From a virus: a stretch of DNA of 64,000 nucleotides. This document shows, piece by piece, positions 34,766-42,956 of this stretch. Under the pieces are notes generated by a model, which was given only the letters and a program-made list of their open reading frames with translations, searched no databases and was not told the origin of the DNA. How positions within the stretch are numbered: position 1 is the first letter of the stretch; each line of letters begins with the position of its first letter. A program made the position numbers and the translations under genes. The stretch is from positions 124,001 through 188,000 of IMG/VR virus record IMGVR_UViG_3300021364_003460; one strand, 5' to 3'.

Positions 34766-36815
34766 ACCAGTAACCTATTCCTTTCTGTTGAGTAAAACTA
34801 ATTTTGTCTTTAATTGCTTGAATAGTAGAATTAGGAGTAAAGTTAACTTTTTCTGCACCTAACTTTCCATTACTATTTCCACCATCTATAGTAGGATGTC
34901 TTCTTAATGAAGTGGGTATCAAGACAGCATCTACAATAAGTGACCTTGGTTTAGGTTTATAAGGAGTTCTTTCTATAAGACTTGTACCTGTAGCTATCTC
35001 TAAACCTTCAGGTATCTGCAATATATCAATTACTTCTTTAACTTCTTCTTTAGTTCTCTTAAATGCAGTAAACTCTAAAGCATGAGGATATACTAAAGCT
35101 GATAAAACATCTGTATACTGACTTATGGTATAAACTGCTTTTAATACTTCTAAAGCTACATCTTCAGCAGTAGCATTTACCAAATTAATATCTAGTGTTT
35201 TATCTGTAGAGTTTAAGAAAGAGAATATTTCAGGAACATCAGTTAATTTAGTAGAAGCACACCTTAATTTTAGTAATCCTGTTACTGAAGTAAATCCTTC
35301 TTCTAACTTAAAATAGAAAGTATTAATTAAACTATTAGAAGCTGCTGAACTCTCCCTACCTCCTATAGTCTTAAGAGTACCTTCTTTAACATCTAATAGT
35401 AGGGATTTTGGTCCAAGTTTATCTAATTTAGTAAAATCATTTTCTAAACCATACAATAGACCTTCTACATAATCTTGAGATATGTTTCTATATGTACTTA
35501 AGTTCTCATGAGGGCTAAATAATAATTCCCAATAGTCAGCAGAACTATTAGGTACATTATCTAAAGAATCTTGTTTACATACATAGCTTCTAGAGTTGTA
35601 GTCTACTATATTACCTATAGAGTAGTTAGTAGAGTTATCCCAAGTCCCTATATAAGTAAAACTGGGTATATTAAGTTGAGATAACTTAGTAGTAGCTAAA
35701 CTAACTTTATCTAAAGTATAAAACTTCAGAATAATAAGCTCTCTGTTAATTACTGAAGATACTCTTCTAGGACTAAAAGATAAGTAGTCTATTCTAGGTT
35801 GTAATTTAAAAGTGGCTGGCTTTCTATCATAAGTTTTATCTACTTCATTTGAATATAACTTCTGTTTAAAAGTAGATATAGAAGTAGATAGTAGAGTACC
35901 AAGGTTAGGTGCAGCTATTATATTAGTATCTCTAGTTAAGCCAGCATCATTTAAACTATCAGCTAGATTAGTAATTATATCTTCTGAAGTATCTCCAGAT
36001 TTAATAGTAAATGTATCTTCTAATGGAGGGAATATAGTTAACTCTGGATTTAAGAATCCTGTATCTGTAGAACTAACTGACTCAAATTCTGTACCTGATA
36101 TAAAATAATATCCAAATGCTATTTTGTCTGAAGAAATAGTTAAAGATTCTAGAATCTTAACATTAGCAGAAGGATATGCTTGCTCTATTACAATTCTTTC
36201 ATCTACATTACCTACATTAAACCAGTTAGCAGGTAATGTAGTCTTATCAATATCTAATGAAATATAAATACTTTGCTGAAGAGTTGTTTCAGTATTTATA
36301 GTAGATGCAGCAACATTTAATTCATTTCCTTTATATAACTCTACTATTCTATCTAAGTCTTCAAATGCTCTCTTTTCAATATTCTCTCCTAAATCAATAT
36401 TCTTAATATCTGTATTGATAGGAATACTTTTTATTAAAATAGCAGCAGTTAAGGAGGCAGCTACATTAGTAATACCTTCTGAATAAGGACTACTAACATC
36501 AGTCATTAACCTTATGATATTCTCATAAAGAGTATGCCTTAAACCATCATTACCTGGAGAAGCTAACTGAGATTGAGCAAAAGCTAAAGTAGCAAACAGA
36601 GGAGAGTTATCTAGGTTCTTAGCAGCAGCCAATCTTAACCCTATTCTTGGATAAACTTGTCTAATAGCTATATTGATAACATCATTAGGTCTTCTTTGGT
36701 AGCTTTCAAGAATGACTGAATTAGAAACTACCATATTAACAAAATCTGTTGATATGGAATTAACAAATGCTTCTATATCTGGATTGCCTGAAAAACCACC
36801 AAAAGAGTTAACCAT
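34755..36815 (-). CDS. virion structural protein with carbohydrate-binding-like module (686 aa)
   Basis: Overall unrecognised. At about residues 385-430 there is a compact module reading YIGTWDNSTNYSIGNIVDYN, then SRSYVCKQDSLDNVPNSSA and DYWELL. This is the W...Y-x-x-G-x-x-V-x-Y...Y...P...W pattern of type-3 chitin-binding-like (CBM5/12) modules found in phage tail and fibre proteins. The rest is mixed helix and strand (RIVELYKGNELNVAAS). It lies between connector-region genes and the neck candidate, so it may be a collar or whisker protein or a decoration with sugar-binding ability. Confidence 0.5.
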   Translation of the reverse strand: MVNSFGGFSGNPDIEAFVNSISTDFVNMVVSNSVILESYQRRPNDVINIAIRQVYPRIGLRLAAAKNLDNSPLFATLAFAQSQLASPGNDGLRHTLYENIIRLMTDVSSPYSEGITNVAASLTAAILIKSIPINTDIKNIDLGENIEKRAFEDLDRIVELYKGNELNVAASTINTETTLQQSIYISLDIDKTTLPANWFNVGNVDERIVIEQAYPSANVKILESLTISSDKIAFGYYFISGTEFESVSSTDTGFLNPELTIFPPLEDTFTIKSGDTSEDIITNLADSLNDAGLTRDTNIIAAPNLGTLLSTSISTFKQKLYSNEVDKTYDRKPATFKLQPRIDYLSFSPRRVSSVINRELIILKFYTLDKVSLATTKLSQLNIPSFTYIGTWDNSTNYSIGNIVDYNSRSYVCKQDSLDNVPNSSADYWELLFSPHENLSTYRNISQDYVEGLLYGLENDFTKLDKLGPKSLLLDVKEGTLKTIGGRESSAASNSLINTFYFKLEEGFTSVTGLLKLRCASTKLTDVPEIFSFLNSTDKTLDINLVNATAEDVALEVLKAVYTISQYTDVLSALVYPHALEFTAFKRTKEEVKEVIDILQIPEGLEIATGTSLIERTPYKPKPRSLIVDAVLIPTSLRRHPTIDGGNSNGKLGAEKVNFTPNSTIQAIKDKISFTQQKGIGYWYVR

Positions 36816-36816
36816 T

Positions 36817-37287
36817 TTATTTATATTCTTTTTCTAATATGTACTCAATAGCATTAACTTTATTAGTATAGAGTTCTAAACCTAAACCTTCTGCAATAAC
36901 TCTAACTTCAGCAGCTTTCATTTCTTCAAGCTCATTTTTTCTATCTTCTAAAGAAATAGTAGGTTCTGTTACTTTAGACTCTTCAGCTAACTGTTCTTGA
37001 GTTTTAATTACAGGAGCTTTAACTTCAATAGGTTCTACTTTAATTTCTGTAGTTACTATAGAAGTATCAGCAAATATACCAACTCTATTTTTAAAATCTT
37101 GTTTAATGTTTTCTTCTACATACAGCCAACCCTTCTTCATATAAGAGCTATCTAAAATAAACTTTAGTTCTTCTAGCTGCTCTGATAAAGAAGGGTCAAA
37201 GTACATACTATCTCCACATTGTTTATAGCTAGGAGAGCCATAAGTGTATGTGAAGTTAGTCATTACTAAAACCCTAACTTCATTCAT
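36817..37287 (-). CDS. small protein with HeH/LEM-like C-terminal motif (156 aa)
   Basis: The C-terminal 40 residues (ELEEMKAAEVRVIAEGLGLE, then LYTNKVNAIEYILEK) look like the short helix-extended-loop-helix (HeH/LEM/Rho_N-like) motif often found at the ends of phage head-tail connector proteins. The N-terminal half contains a small aromatic-rich domain, and the middle is a Val/Lys/Glu linker. The start at 37287 has AGGA 10 nt upstream and overlaps nothing; Met9 is an alternative. Position after the capsid genes suggests a connector or neck role. Confidence 0.5.
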   Translation of the reverse strand: MNEVRVLVMTNFTYTYGSPSYKQCGDSMYFDPSLSEQLEELKFILDSSYMKKGWLYVEENIKQDFKNRVGIFADTSIVTTEIKVEPIEVKAPVIKTQEQLAEESKVTEPTISLEDRKNELEEMKAAEVRVIAEGLGLELYTNKVNAIEYILEKEYK

Positions 37288-37291
37288 TTAT

Positions 37292-38395
37292 CTATAGTCC
37301 TGTGTCATAAGTATAGTTAATTGCAGAGATAGCAGTGCCATCCCAAGTAATTCTTGCTAACTCACAAGGATAAGCATATTGAGTGAGTCTCTTTAACTCA
37401 GGTTGAGGCAAACGTACTGTACCTGACAATGCTTGGTTATCTAAGAAAATAGGATTCATTCTACCTAAGAAACTAGATACTTGTCTGTCTAACCATTTAG
37501 TTACAATGTAACCTTTATAAGTTTGACCAATATCAGTTGTACCAGGAAGGATGTACTCTTGAATTACATAGTGAGAAGCAGAGAAAGTATAAGCAGTGCC
37601 AGCTTCATCAGCAGCTATAATAGCAGCACTTACATCAGTACCATTGTTATCTAACTGAGCATCACTTAAAGAAGCATAAGATTTAGCAGTCTTAATAAGC
37701 CATAAAGCTGAACCAAACTGAGAAGTAGCATCAGCTCCAGTTAGGATTTTACGTACAGTATTAATCTCTCCTAACTGAGACTTAAGAGTTCTAAACTCAC
37801 TTCTTGTTTTACCAGGAAATACATTAGGAGAAGCAGTATTATCTACATATTGCAATTCACCAATTACAAAATCATAACCTGTAGGAAGCAATGCTTTAAT
37901 AGCAAATTTAGGATCTTGTAATCTTTCTACTTGTTGATAGTAAGCATCATAGTTAGCAATGTCAGCAGTAGTAGGATTAAAATATCTAGCTTGTTTAACC
38001 TTAGCAATTCCACCAGCAGCATTGATTTGAGCTAATACATCTGAAGGAAAGAATCTGTAAGCAATAGCTTCACCTTTAGAATTTTGAGCCACATAGTAAT
38101 CTAAATCAGCAGCTTCAGCAGCAGATTGGGAAGCAGGTTCAGTATAAGAAGCAACTGCAAAGATAGCATAATCTTTGTTAGCTTCCATTAGACTAGCTAC
38201 GTTACCTAAATCTAAGGCTTTAGTTGCTTTGAATCTTTCACCATCTAACTCAACTTCTAAGTCAGTAAAAGTTACTGTATCTCCAGTGTAGGAAGCAGTT
38301 CCCTTGTCAGTAACCAAAGTAGTTACATAAGTTTTAGTAACCCCTTTAGTTCTACCTGCTTTCTGAATAAAATGAATTGGATCTAATAAAGGCAT
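37292..38395 (-). CDS. head-associated protein downstream of capsid gene (367 aa)
   Basis: No family is clearly recognised. It begins MPLLDPIHFIQKAGRTKGV and has Ala-rich helical stretches (SYTEPASQSAAEAADLDYY) and beta-rich segments (TLVTDKGTASYTGDTVTF). The composition (high Ala, Asp, Thr) is like the neighbouring major capsid protein, pointing to an abundant virion protein. Possibilities are a minor capsid, decoration or neck component. It is separated from the capsid gene by a hairpin that could lower its expression relative to the capsid protein. Confidence 0.5.
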   Translation of the reverse strand: MPLLDPIHFIQKAGRTKGVTKTYVTTLVTDKGTASYTGDTVTFTDLEVELDGERFKATKALDLGNVASLMEANKDYAIFAVASYTEPASQSAAEAADLDYYVAQNSKGEAIAYRFFPSDVLAQINAAGGIAKVKQARYFNPTTADIANYDAYYQQVERLQDPKFAIKALLPTGYDFVIGELQYVDNTASPNVFPGKTRSEFRTLKSQLGEINTVRKILTGADATSQFGSALWLIKTAKSYASLSDAQLDNNGTDVSAAIIAADEAGTAYTFSASHYVIQEYILPGTTDIGQTYKGYIVTKWLDRQVSSFLGRMNPIFLDNQALSGTVRLPQPELKRLTQYAYPCELARITWDGTAISAINYTYDTGL

Positions 38396-38431
38396 ATTTA
38401 ATTTATCTCTAATATTTTAAATAGTTATGTC

Positions 38432-38453
38432 AGGAGACTTTAGGTAGCCTCCT
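38432..38453 (-). terminator. hairpin downstream of capsid gene
   Basis: AGGAG and CTCCT arms with an inner 2-bp extension (one mismatch) form a short stem just after the capsid stop codon. It may be a partial terminator that keeps capsid mRNA in excess of downstream genes. It lacks a strong T-tract. Confidence 0.4.
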
Positions 38454-38468
38454 TAAGTAGTTTCAGTA

Positions 38469-39767
38469 TTAGTAAATTCCTAAACTTGTATCACCTAAGA
38501 TGACCAAACGTTTTTGGATATCTTCAACTTCACATACTGTCATGTGAACTACATTTTCTGGATACTTCAGATAAACCATACCTGTGTTACCAATTTGGAA
38601 AGCATAACCAGGAGCATTTGGGGGAGGTACATCCATAGAAGTTCTAGTCCACAGACCAGGTTTTCCACCCATCTCTTCAGAAATACAGTATTGAGTTCTA
38701 CCAGGTTGCTCACCTTGGTTAGATACAAAGATTACTTTATTCTTGGGCATGATACCGTGATAAGTACCATCTCTAGGATCTTTGAACTTAACATTAACTG
38801 TATAAATAGGAATACCTGCAATAGCTGTAATGTTACCAGTATTATCTACAGCTAGACCATTTAAGCCTACTCCGGCTCTATCAATGATAGTAGGTTGAAC
38901 AGAGACAGTAGAATCTCCAGCTTGTGCACCAATTTTAGGAATCCAACCACCTAAAGCTAATACAATCTGTCTGTTCATAGACAGTACGTATCTCATTTCA
39001 GGGTGCATGTACATTGCTGTCAGAGGCTTTTCATAAGTCATCTGATACCAATGAGCAATGTTTCTAACACACTCTACAATAGCTGCATCTGGGTGAGTCC
39101 AGGGTACACCTAAGTTAGCTGCTGCTGGATCTTCAACATTACTATCTACAATGTTTCTAAACCAAGCATGTTCCTTTCTACCTTTATAACCATTGGTTAC
39201 ATTGTAGGCAAATAGGTTTCTAGCAGGAATGTTAGAAGGAATTTCTACATGATGATTAGTTCTAGGGTCATCAAACTCAAACCCACCACATAGCATATAA
39301 GTTCTGATTACATCCCATGTAAGTTCATGAGCCTGCATCATTTCTTTTACTTTGACTTGGATTTGTTCAGCAGGAGACCAACGTTGGTTAGTTGTACCTG
39401 GCTTAACTTTAGAGTTAATTTCACCATGATTCACATAAAATGAACCTCTCATGTAGAAAGGTTGAACCATCCAACGTGACATCATTTTGCCAGACTGACT
39501 TAAGAAGGTATCTGGCATACCTCTTTGAACTAAAGGTAATGTTGTACCAATAGGTTCATGATATTGAACAATCTCTACTGTAGTAGCTTCTACAGTTTCT
39601 TCAGGGAATAATGTTTTAACTGCTGAGGTATCTAAAGTAGGTTTAATACTTTCAGCCAGTTCTGTAATGCTTAAATGACCACCATAATAATCTGAATCTA
39701 CAATTACCTTATCAGTAACTAATGGTCCAAAGTTAGTTGGCAGCCCTTGTTGATAAATAGGAGACAT
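38469..39767 (-). CDS. major capsid protein (gpE-like)
   Basis: It resembles HK97-fold major capsid proteins of the lambda gpE family. The opening has SIKPTLDTSAVKTLFPEE and VEIVQYHEPIGTTLPLVQRG, the latter matching the conserved L-x-LV-xRG turn after the N-terminal arm. Further segments are HELTWDVIRTYMLCGGFEFDD, GGWIPKIGAQAG and IPIYTVNVKFKDPRDGTYHG, then NKVIFVSNQGEQPGR. The 432-residue length fits. It lies directly after the protease/scaffold gene, the classic order. Its leader is A/T-only with no ribosome binding site despite the expected high expression. Confidence 0.85.
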   Translation of the reverse strand: MSPIYQQGLPTNFGPLVTDKVIVDSDYYGGHLSITELAESIKPTLDTSAVKTLFPEETVEATTVEIVQYHEPIGTTLPLVQRGMPDTFLSQSGKMMSRWMVQPFYMRGSFYVNHGEINSKVKPGTTNQRWSPAEQIQVKVKEMMQAHELTWDVIRTYMLCGGFEFDDPRTNHHVEIPSNIPARNLFAYNVTNGYKGRKEHAWFRNIVDSNVEDPAAANLGVPWTHPDAAIVECVRNIAHWYQMTYEKPLTAMYMHPEMRYVLSMNRQIVLALGGWIPKIGAQAGDSTVSVQPTIIDRAGVGLNGLAVDNTGNITAIAGIPIYTVNVKFKDPRDGTYHGIMPKNKVIFVSNQGEQPGRTQYCISEEMGGKPGLWTRTSMDVPPPNAPGYAFQIGNTGMVYLKYPENVVHMTVCEVEDIQKRLVILGDTSLGIY

Positions 39768-39795
39768 ATTTTATTTTCTATAAATATTTATTTAA

Positions 39796-41889
39796 TTAAA
39801 CAAGAGACTTTTTATTAGCTAGTGTTTTGTTTTCTTCTACTAATTGTTGAATAGATGCTTGCAGAGTATTAGCAGGAATTACAGCAGAAGTCTGACCAAA
39901 CTGTTGCAATACAACTGGCTCAGAATTAACTGCACTAATCAACATATCTTTGATAGCTTTAACAACTGGAAGTTCAGTTTCAACTACTTGACCATCAGCA
40001 GCTTTAGTAGATAACTTAACTACGGTTTGTTTGGTATTTAAAGCTTCTTGTACTTGTGAAAACTTTTGAATTAAAACAGGAGGAATACCATAGGAAGCTA
40101 ACTCTTTTTGCTCTTGCAATTTAGCTTGATTAGTTAAACTTGTAGAGAAAGCTTGAGTTACTTGTTCTTGGTTAGCTAACTGAGATTTAAGAGCTTCAAT
40201 TTGGCTATTTAAACCACTAACTACAGTTTCATATTTAGAAGTAACAGCATCTACAGCAGACTTGGTAGATTCAGCAGCTTGACTAGCAAACTTTTCAAAT
40301 AGAGCATTAATGTCTACAGAAGGTGCAGCTACAGGTACACTAACCTCTTCTTCTTTTATAGCAGGCTCTTCATTAATAGTTTTATTAACAACAGGTGAAT
40401 CTGCATTAGTAACACTTGGTTCTACTTTAGATTCACTCTCTTTAGTTAACTGAGATACTACTTCTTCAGCTAACTGATCTGGAGTTTTTTCTAATGTCAT
40501 ATTAAGTTCAGGTGGAGTTTCCTCTTGTATAGGAGGGTTATTATTTTCTTGTATATCTGTTGACAGTTTTATTACAAAGGGAACTGAGTTAGGTAGGCAA
40601 TTGTCTTCTGTATTACTTTGTTGAGAAAGGGCTTCTACTTTAGTATCACCAAAGGGTATAAAAGGAGAGTTTGTCAAAGCTACTCTCATCAAAACAGTAC
40701 CTTTATTAACTCCAGTAAACTTATCTTTGTAGTTTCTTAAAAACTCACCTGAAGAGTATTCATATTCACCATTTTTAACTAAGTTAAATACATCTTCCTT
40801 AGCTTCAAATAAACCAAATAAAACATCATCATCTTCCTCCCAACCTTTTAAATCACCTTTCTTTAACTCACCATCTACAGTTTTGTAAGGTAAGTCAGTT
40901 GGGTGCCCATAGGTAATATAAGGAGTAAAACCTAATACTTCTTTAGATGACTCTTTCTTAATCTGCTCAAAGTCTTGGTCAGTAAAGCTAACTAAACCAT
41001 GTTGATCATGAAACCAACTACCTTTCTTAGCAATAGGAATCTTAACCATTCCATTAGAAAGTAATAGAGGTAAATTAGGTAGTTTTGACTGAGATAACTT
41101 TTGTTTAGATTTCTTAGCTTTAGCTTTTTCTTTCATTGACTTGTATTTATTTAGAAGACTCTGACCTTTAGCAGCTAGTCTTCTTACAGCAGCTAATGTA
41201 GTAGGTGCAGGTTCGCCCCATTTGGTTGCAGCCAAAGCAAAACGGGTTAATTTTCCATTAGGCTTTTTAAGAGGGGGTATATCTTTTCTGTTATAAAATC
41301 TAAGTAAGAATTTTGACTTCCTATAGTAATCATTTAAAGTTTTAGGAGTACCTTGTACACCAGAACGCAACTTTGAGCCTGTTTCTCTATTTAGCTTACG
41401 GATGCCCTCAGGGGTTAATCCTCCATCTCTATCTTTATGTTTACCCATTTTTAAAGAAACAGATTTAGATGAAGATAACTCTTGAGTTTCTGTAGATAAA
41501 TCATCAGCTAAATTTTCTAAGATAGCTTCAAACTTATAGTTTTCTAGTTTAGGGTCTTGAAGTAAATCTAATATGTATAGAAAACCTTCATCCTCCTCTT
41601 CCAAATCAGCAATACTTTGAGATAAACTATAAGTTTCCTGTTCATCTTCAGGACAAGGTTGTACCCAAAACCTACAATGACCTTCAGAAGAGATAGTACC
41701 TTCTACTAACTCACAACTTTTAGCTTCTGCATTAAAGAAACAACACTTTTGGCAATCATGATCAATCTCAGGAACTTCTACATACATAGCTTCCTCTTTA
41801 GACCATTGACCTGTTTCTTCTATAATCTCTTCAAAAGTATCTTCTAATATCTCTTCTTTATTACCATCTAATTTATTATCAATCATCAT
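39796..41889 (-). CDS. fused Cys-cluster / Mu I-like prohead protease / scaffold protein (697 aa)
   Basis: Several parts are visible. Residues 46-79 hold a Cys cluster (C46, C49, C50, C59, C72, C79; HDCQKCCFFNAEAKSCELVEG) with the look of a HiPIP/iron-sulfur-like motif. Residues about 150-260 match a basic phage domain annotated DUF6321 (DRDGGLTPEGIRKLNRETG, then KWGEPAPTTLAAVRRLAAKG). Residues about 275-420 match the Mu I-protein protease family (GLVSFTDQDFEQIKKESS, YSSGEFLRNYKDKFTGVN, LMRVALTNSPFIPFG). The C-terminal 260 residues are acidic and helical with a coiled coil (SKYETVVSGLNSQIEALKSQL), as in scaffolds. It probably shapes the prohead and then matures it. It lies between portal and major capsid genes. 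Confidence 0.8.
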   Translation of the reverse strand: MMIDNKLDGNKEEILEDTFEEIIEETGQWSKEEAMYVEVPEIDHDCQKCCFFNAEAKSCELVEGTISSEGHCRFWVQPCPEDEQETYSLSQSIADLEEEDEGFLYILDLLQDPKLENYKFEAILENLADDLSTETQELSSSKSVSLKMGKHKDRDGGLTPEGIRKLNRETGSKLRSGVQGTPKTLNDYYRKSKFLLRFYNRKDIPPLKKPNGKLTRFALAATKWGEPAPTTLAAVRRLAAKGQSLLNKYKSMKEKAKAKKSKQKLSQSKLPNLPLLLSNGMVKIPIAKKGSWFHDQHGLVSFTDQDFEQIKKESSKEVLGFTPYITYGHPTDLPYKTVDGELKKGDLKGWEEDDDVLFGLFEAKEDVFNLVKNGEYEYSSGEFLRNYKDKFTGVNKGTVLMRVALTNSPFIPFGDTKVEALSQQSNTEDNCLPNSVPFVIKLSTDIQENNNPPIQEETPPELNMTLEKTPDQLAEEVVSQLTKESESKVEPSVTNADSPVVNKTINEEPAIKEEEVSVPVAAPSVDINALFEKFASQAAESTKSAVDAVTSKYETVVSGLNSQIEALKSQLANQEQVTQAFSTSLTNQAKLQEQKELASYGIPPVLIQKFSQVQEALNTKQTVVKLSTKAADGQVVETELPVVKAIKDMLISAVNSEPVVLQQFGQTSAVIPANTLQASIQQLVEENKTLANKKSLV

Positions 41890-41970
41890 ATAAACAGATA
41901 ATTATCCTAGTATGTAAAATCTGCTTATATTTATAGTGGCAGTGTAATTTATTAAAGTAGGCTATTTAAA

Positions 41971-42456
41971 ATGAGGGGACCACTTCACCCAACTAGGATT
42001 GATATACCTTTAGAAACTAGAATTAAAGTAATAAATGAATTAGGAGTATTATTAGCTTCCTGTTCAGATATGTATGCACAAGCAAAGCAAGCTCACTGGA
42101 ACATTAAAGGTAGTAGATTCCAAATGTTACATGAGCTATTTGATAAGGTAGCTGAACCTTTCCCAAGTTATGTAGACGCTTTAGGAGAAAGGATAACTGC
42201 ATTAGGGGGCACTGCTATGGGAACTGTTAGGATGGCGGCTATTTCTAGCATCCTTCCTGAGTTCCCATATACTGAGTTTTCTGAAGAAACTTATCTTGAT
42301 GCTATTGCTAATAGACTAGCTATTATGACAAAAGCTTTTAGAGAGAAAGGTAATATTATTAAAGAAGCAGGAGACCCAACTACAGAAAACTATCTGTTGG
42401 AGACTGCTATGGAAATAGATAAATTATTGTACTTTGTAGAAAGTCATCTGAATTAG
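41971..42456 (+). CDS. dps: Dps ferritin-like protein
   Basis: Dps proteins form 12-mers that oxidise and store iron and protect DNA from oxidative damage. The 161-residue sequence keeps all inter-subunit ferroxidase residues at the standard spacing: H42, H54, D58, D69 and E73 (AHWNIKGSRFQMLHELFDKV, then YVDALGERITALGG). The later helices match too (NYLLETAMEIDKLLYFVESHL). It is intact and likely active. The gene lies on the opposite strand to the late operon, followed by a terminator hairpin, so it is expressed independently. It is probably a host-derived gene that protects phage or host DNA in photosynthetic cells. The start has only a weak ribosome binding site. Confidence 0.93.
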   Translation: MRGPLHPTRIDIPLETRIKVINELGVLLASCSDMYAQAKQAHWNIKGSRFQMLHELFDKVAEPFPSYVDALGERITALGGTAMGTVRMAAISSILPEFPYTEFSEETYLDAIANRLAIMTKAFREKGNIIKEAGDPTTENYLLETAMEIDKLLYFVESHLN

Positions 42457-42478
42457 AAAACTATAATATAATAAACTA

Positions 42479-42512
42479 AAAGAGAGCTGGCTGTAATAAG
42501 CTAACTCTCTTT
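42479..42512 (+). terminator. terminator after dps
   Basis: Arms AAAGAGAG (42479-42486) and CTCTCTTT (42505-42512) pair perfectly. A further inner 6 bp with two mismatched pairs extends the stem. The loop is A/T-rich. It sits 22 nt past the Dps stop and just before the SWIM gene, so the latter may have partly separate expression. Confidence 0.65.
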
Positions 42513-42530
42513 GTCATTTGAGGAGATTAT

Positions 42531-42956
42531 ATGAAATACAAACTAGAAACATTACTGGCTTTTAGAGCATTAAAAGAGACTATTTGGAAGTCTATTAAGA
42601 ATGCAACTATTACAGATAACTTAGTATTAGAATTTGAAGCAGACTTAAAGAGTAACAAGGGTAAACATAAAAAACAACTTAAGAATTTACTAAAGCAGCC
42701 TATACAAGATGAATATAAAACTTTGTTAACTGCTGAAATGTTAGCTGAGGGGTACTTATGTATACCTATTAAAGGAGGCTGGGTAGTTATCAACCCTCAA
42801 GGTGAGAAATATGACTTAACTGAGAATGACTGCTCCTGTAATGATAAGACTTTATTAAATTATGATGGTCCTTGTAAACATCTTGTGTTTAGAGATGGTT
42901 TAAACTTATATAGAAGTAGAGTTAACCAAGAGAAGATTAAGAGAGGCTTAACCTAA
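42531..42956 (+). CDS. SWIM zinc-finger protein (141 aa)
   Basis: The C-terminal part YDLTENDCSCNDKTLLNY, then DGPCKHLVF, contains the CxC...CxH arrangement of SWIM zinc fingers, which bind DNA or protein partners. The N-terminal 80 residues are helical and basic (KSNKGKHKKQLKNLLKQ). A good ribosome binding site (GAGGAGA, about 4 nt from the ATG) supports the start. It is next to dps on the plus strand and its end overlaps the end of the leftward portal gene by 9 nt. The specific role is unknown. Confidence 0.75.
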   Translation: MKYKLETLLAFRALKETIWKSIKNATITDNLVLEFEADLKSNKGKHKKQLKNLLKQPIQDEYKTLLTAEMLAEGYLCIPIKGGWVVINPQGEKYDLTENDCSCNDKTLLNYDGPCKHLVFRDGLNLYRSRVNQEKIKRGLT

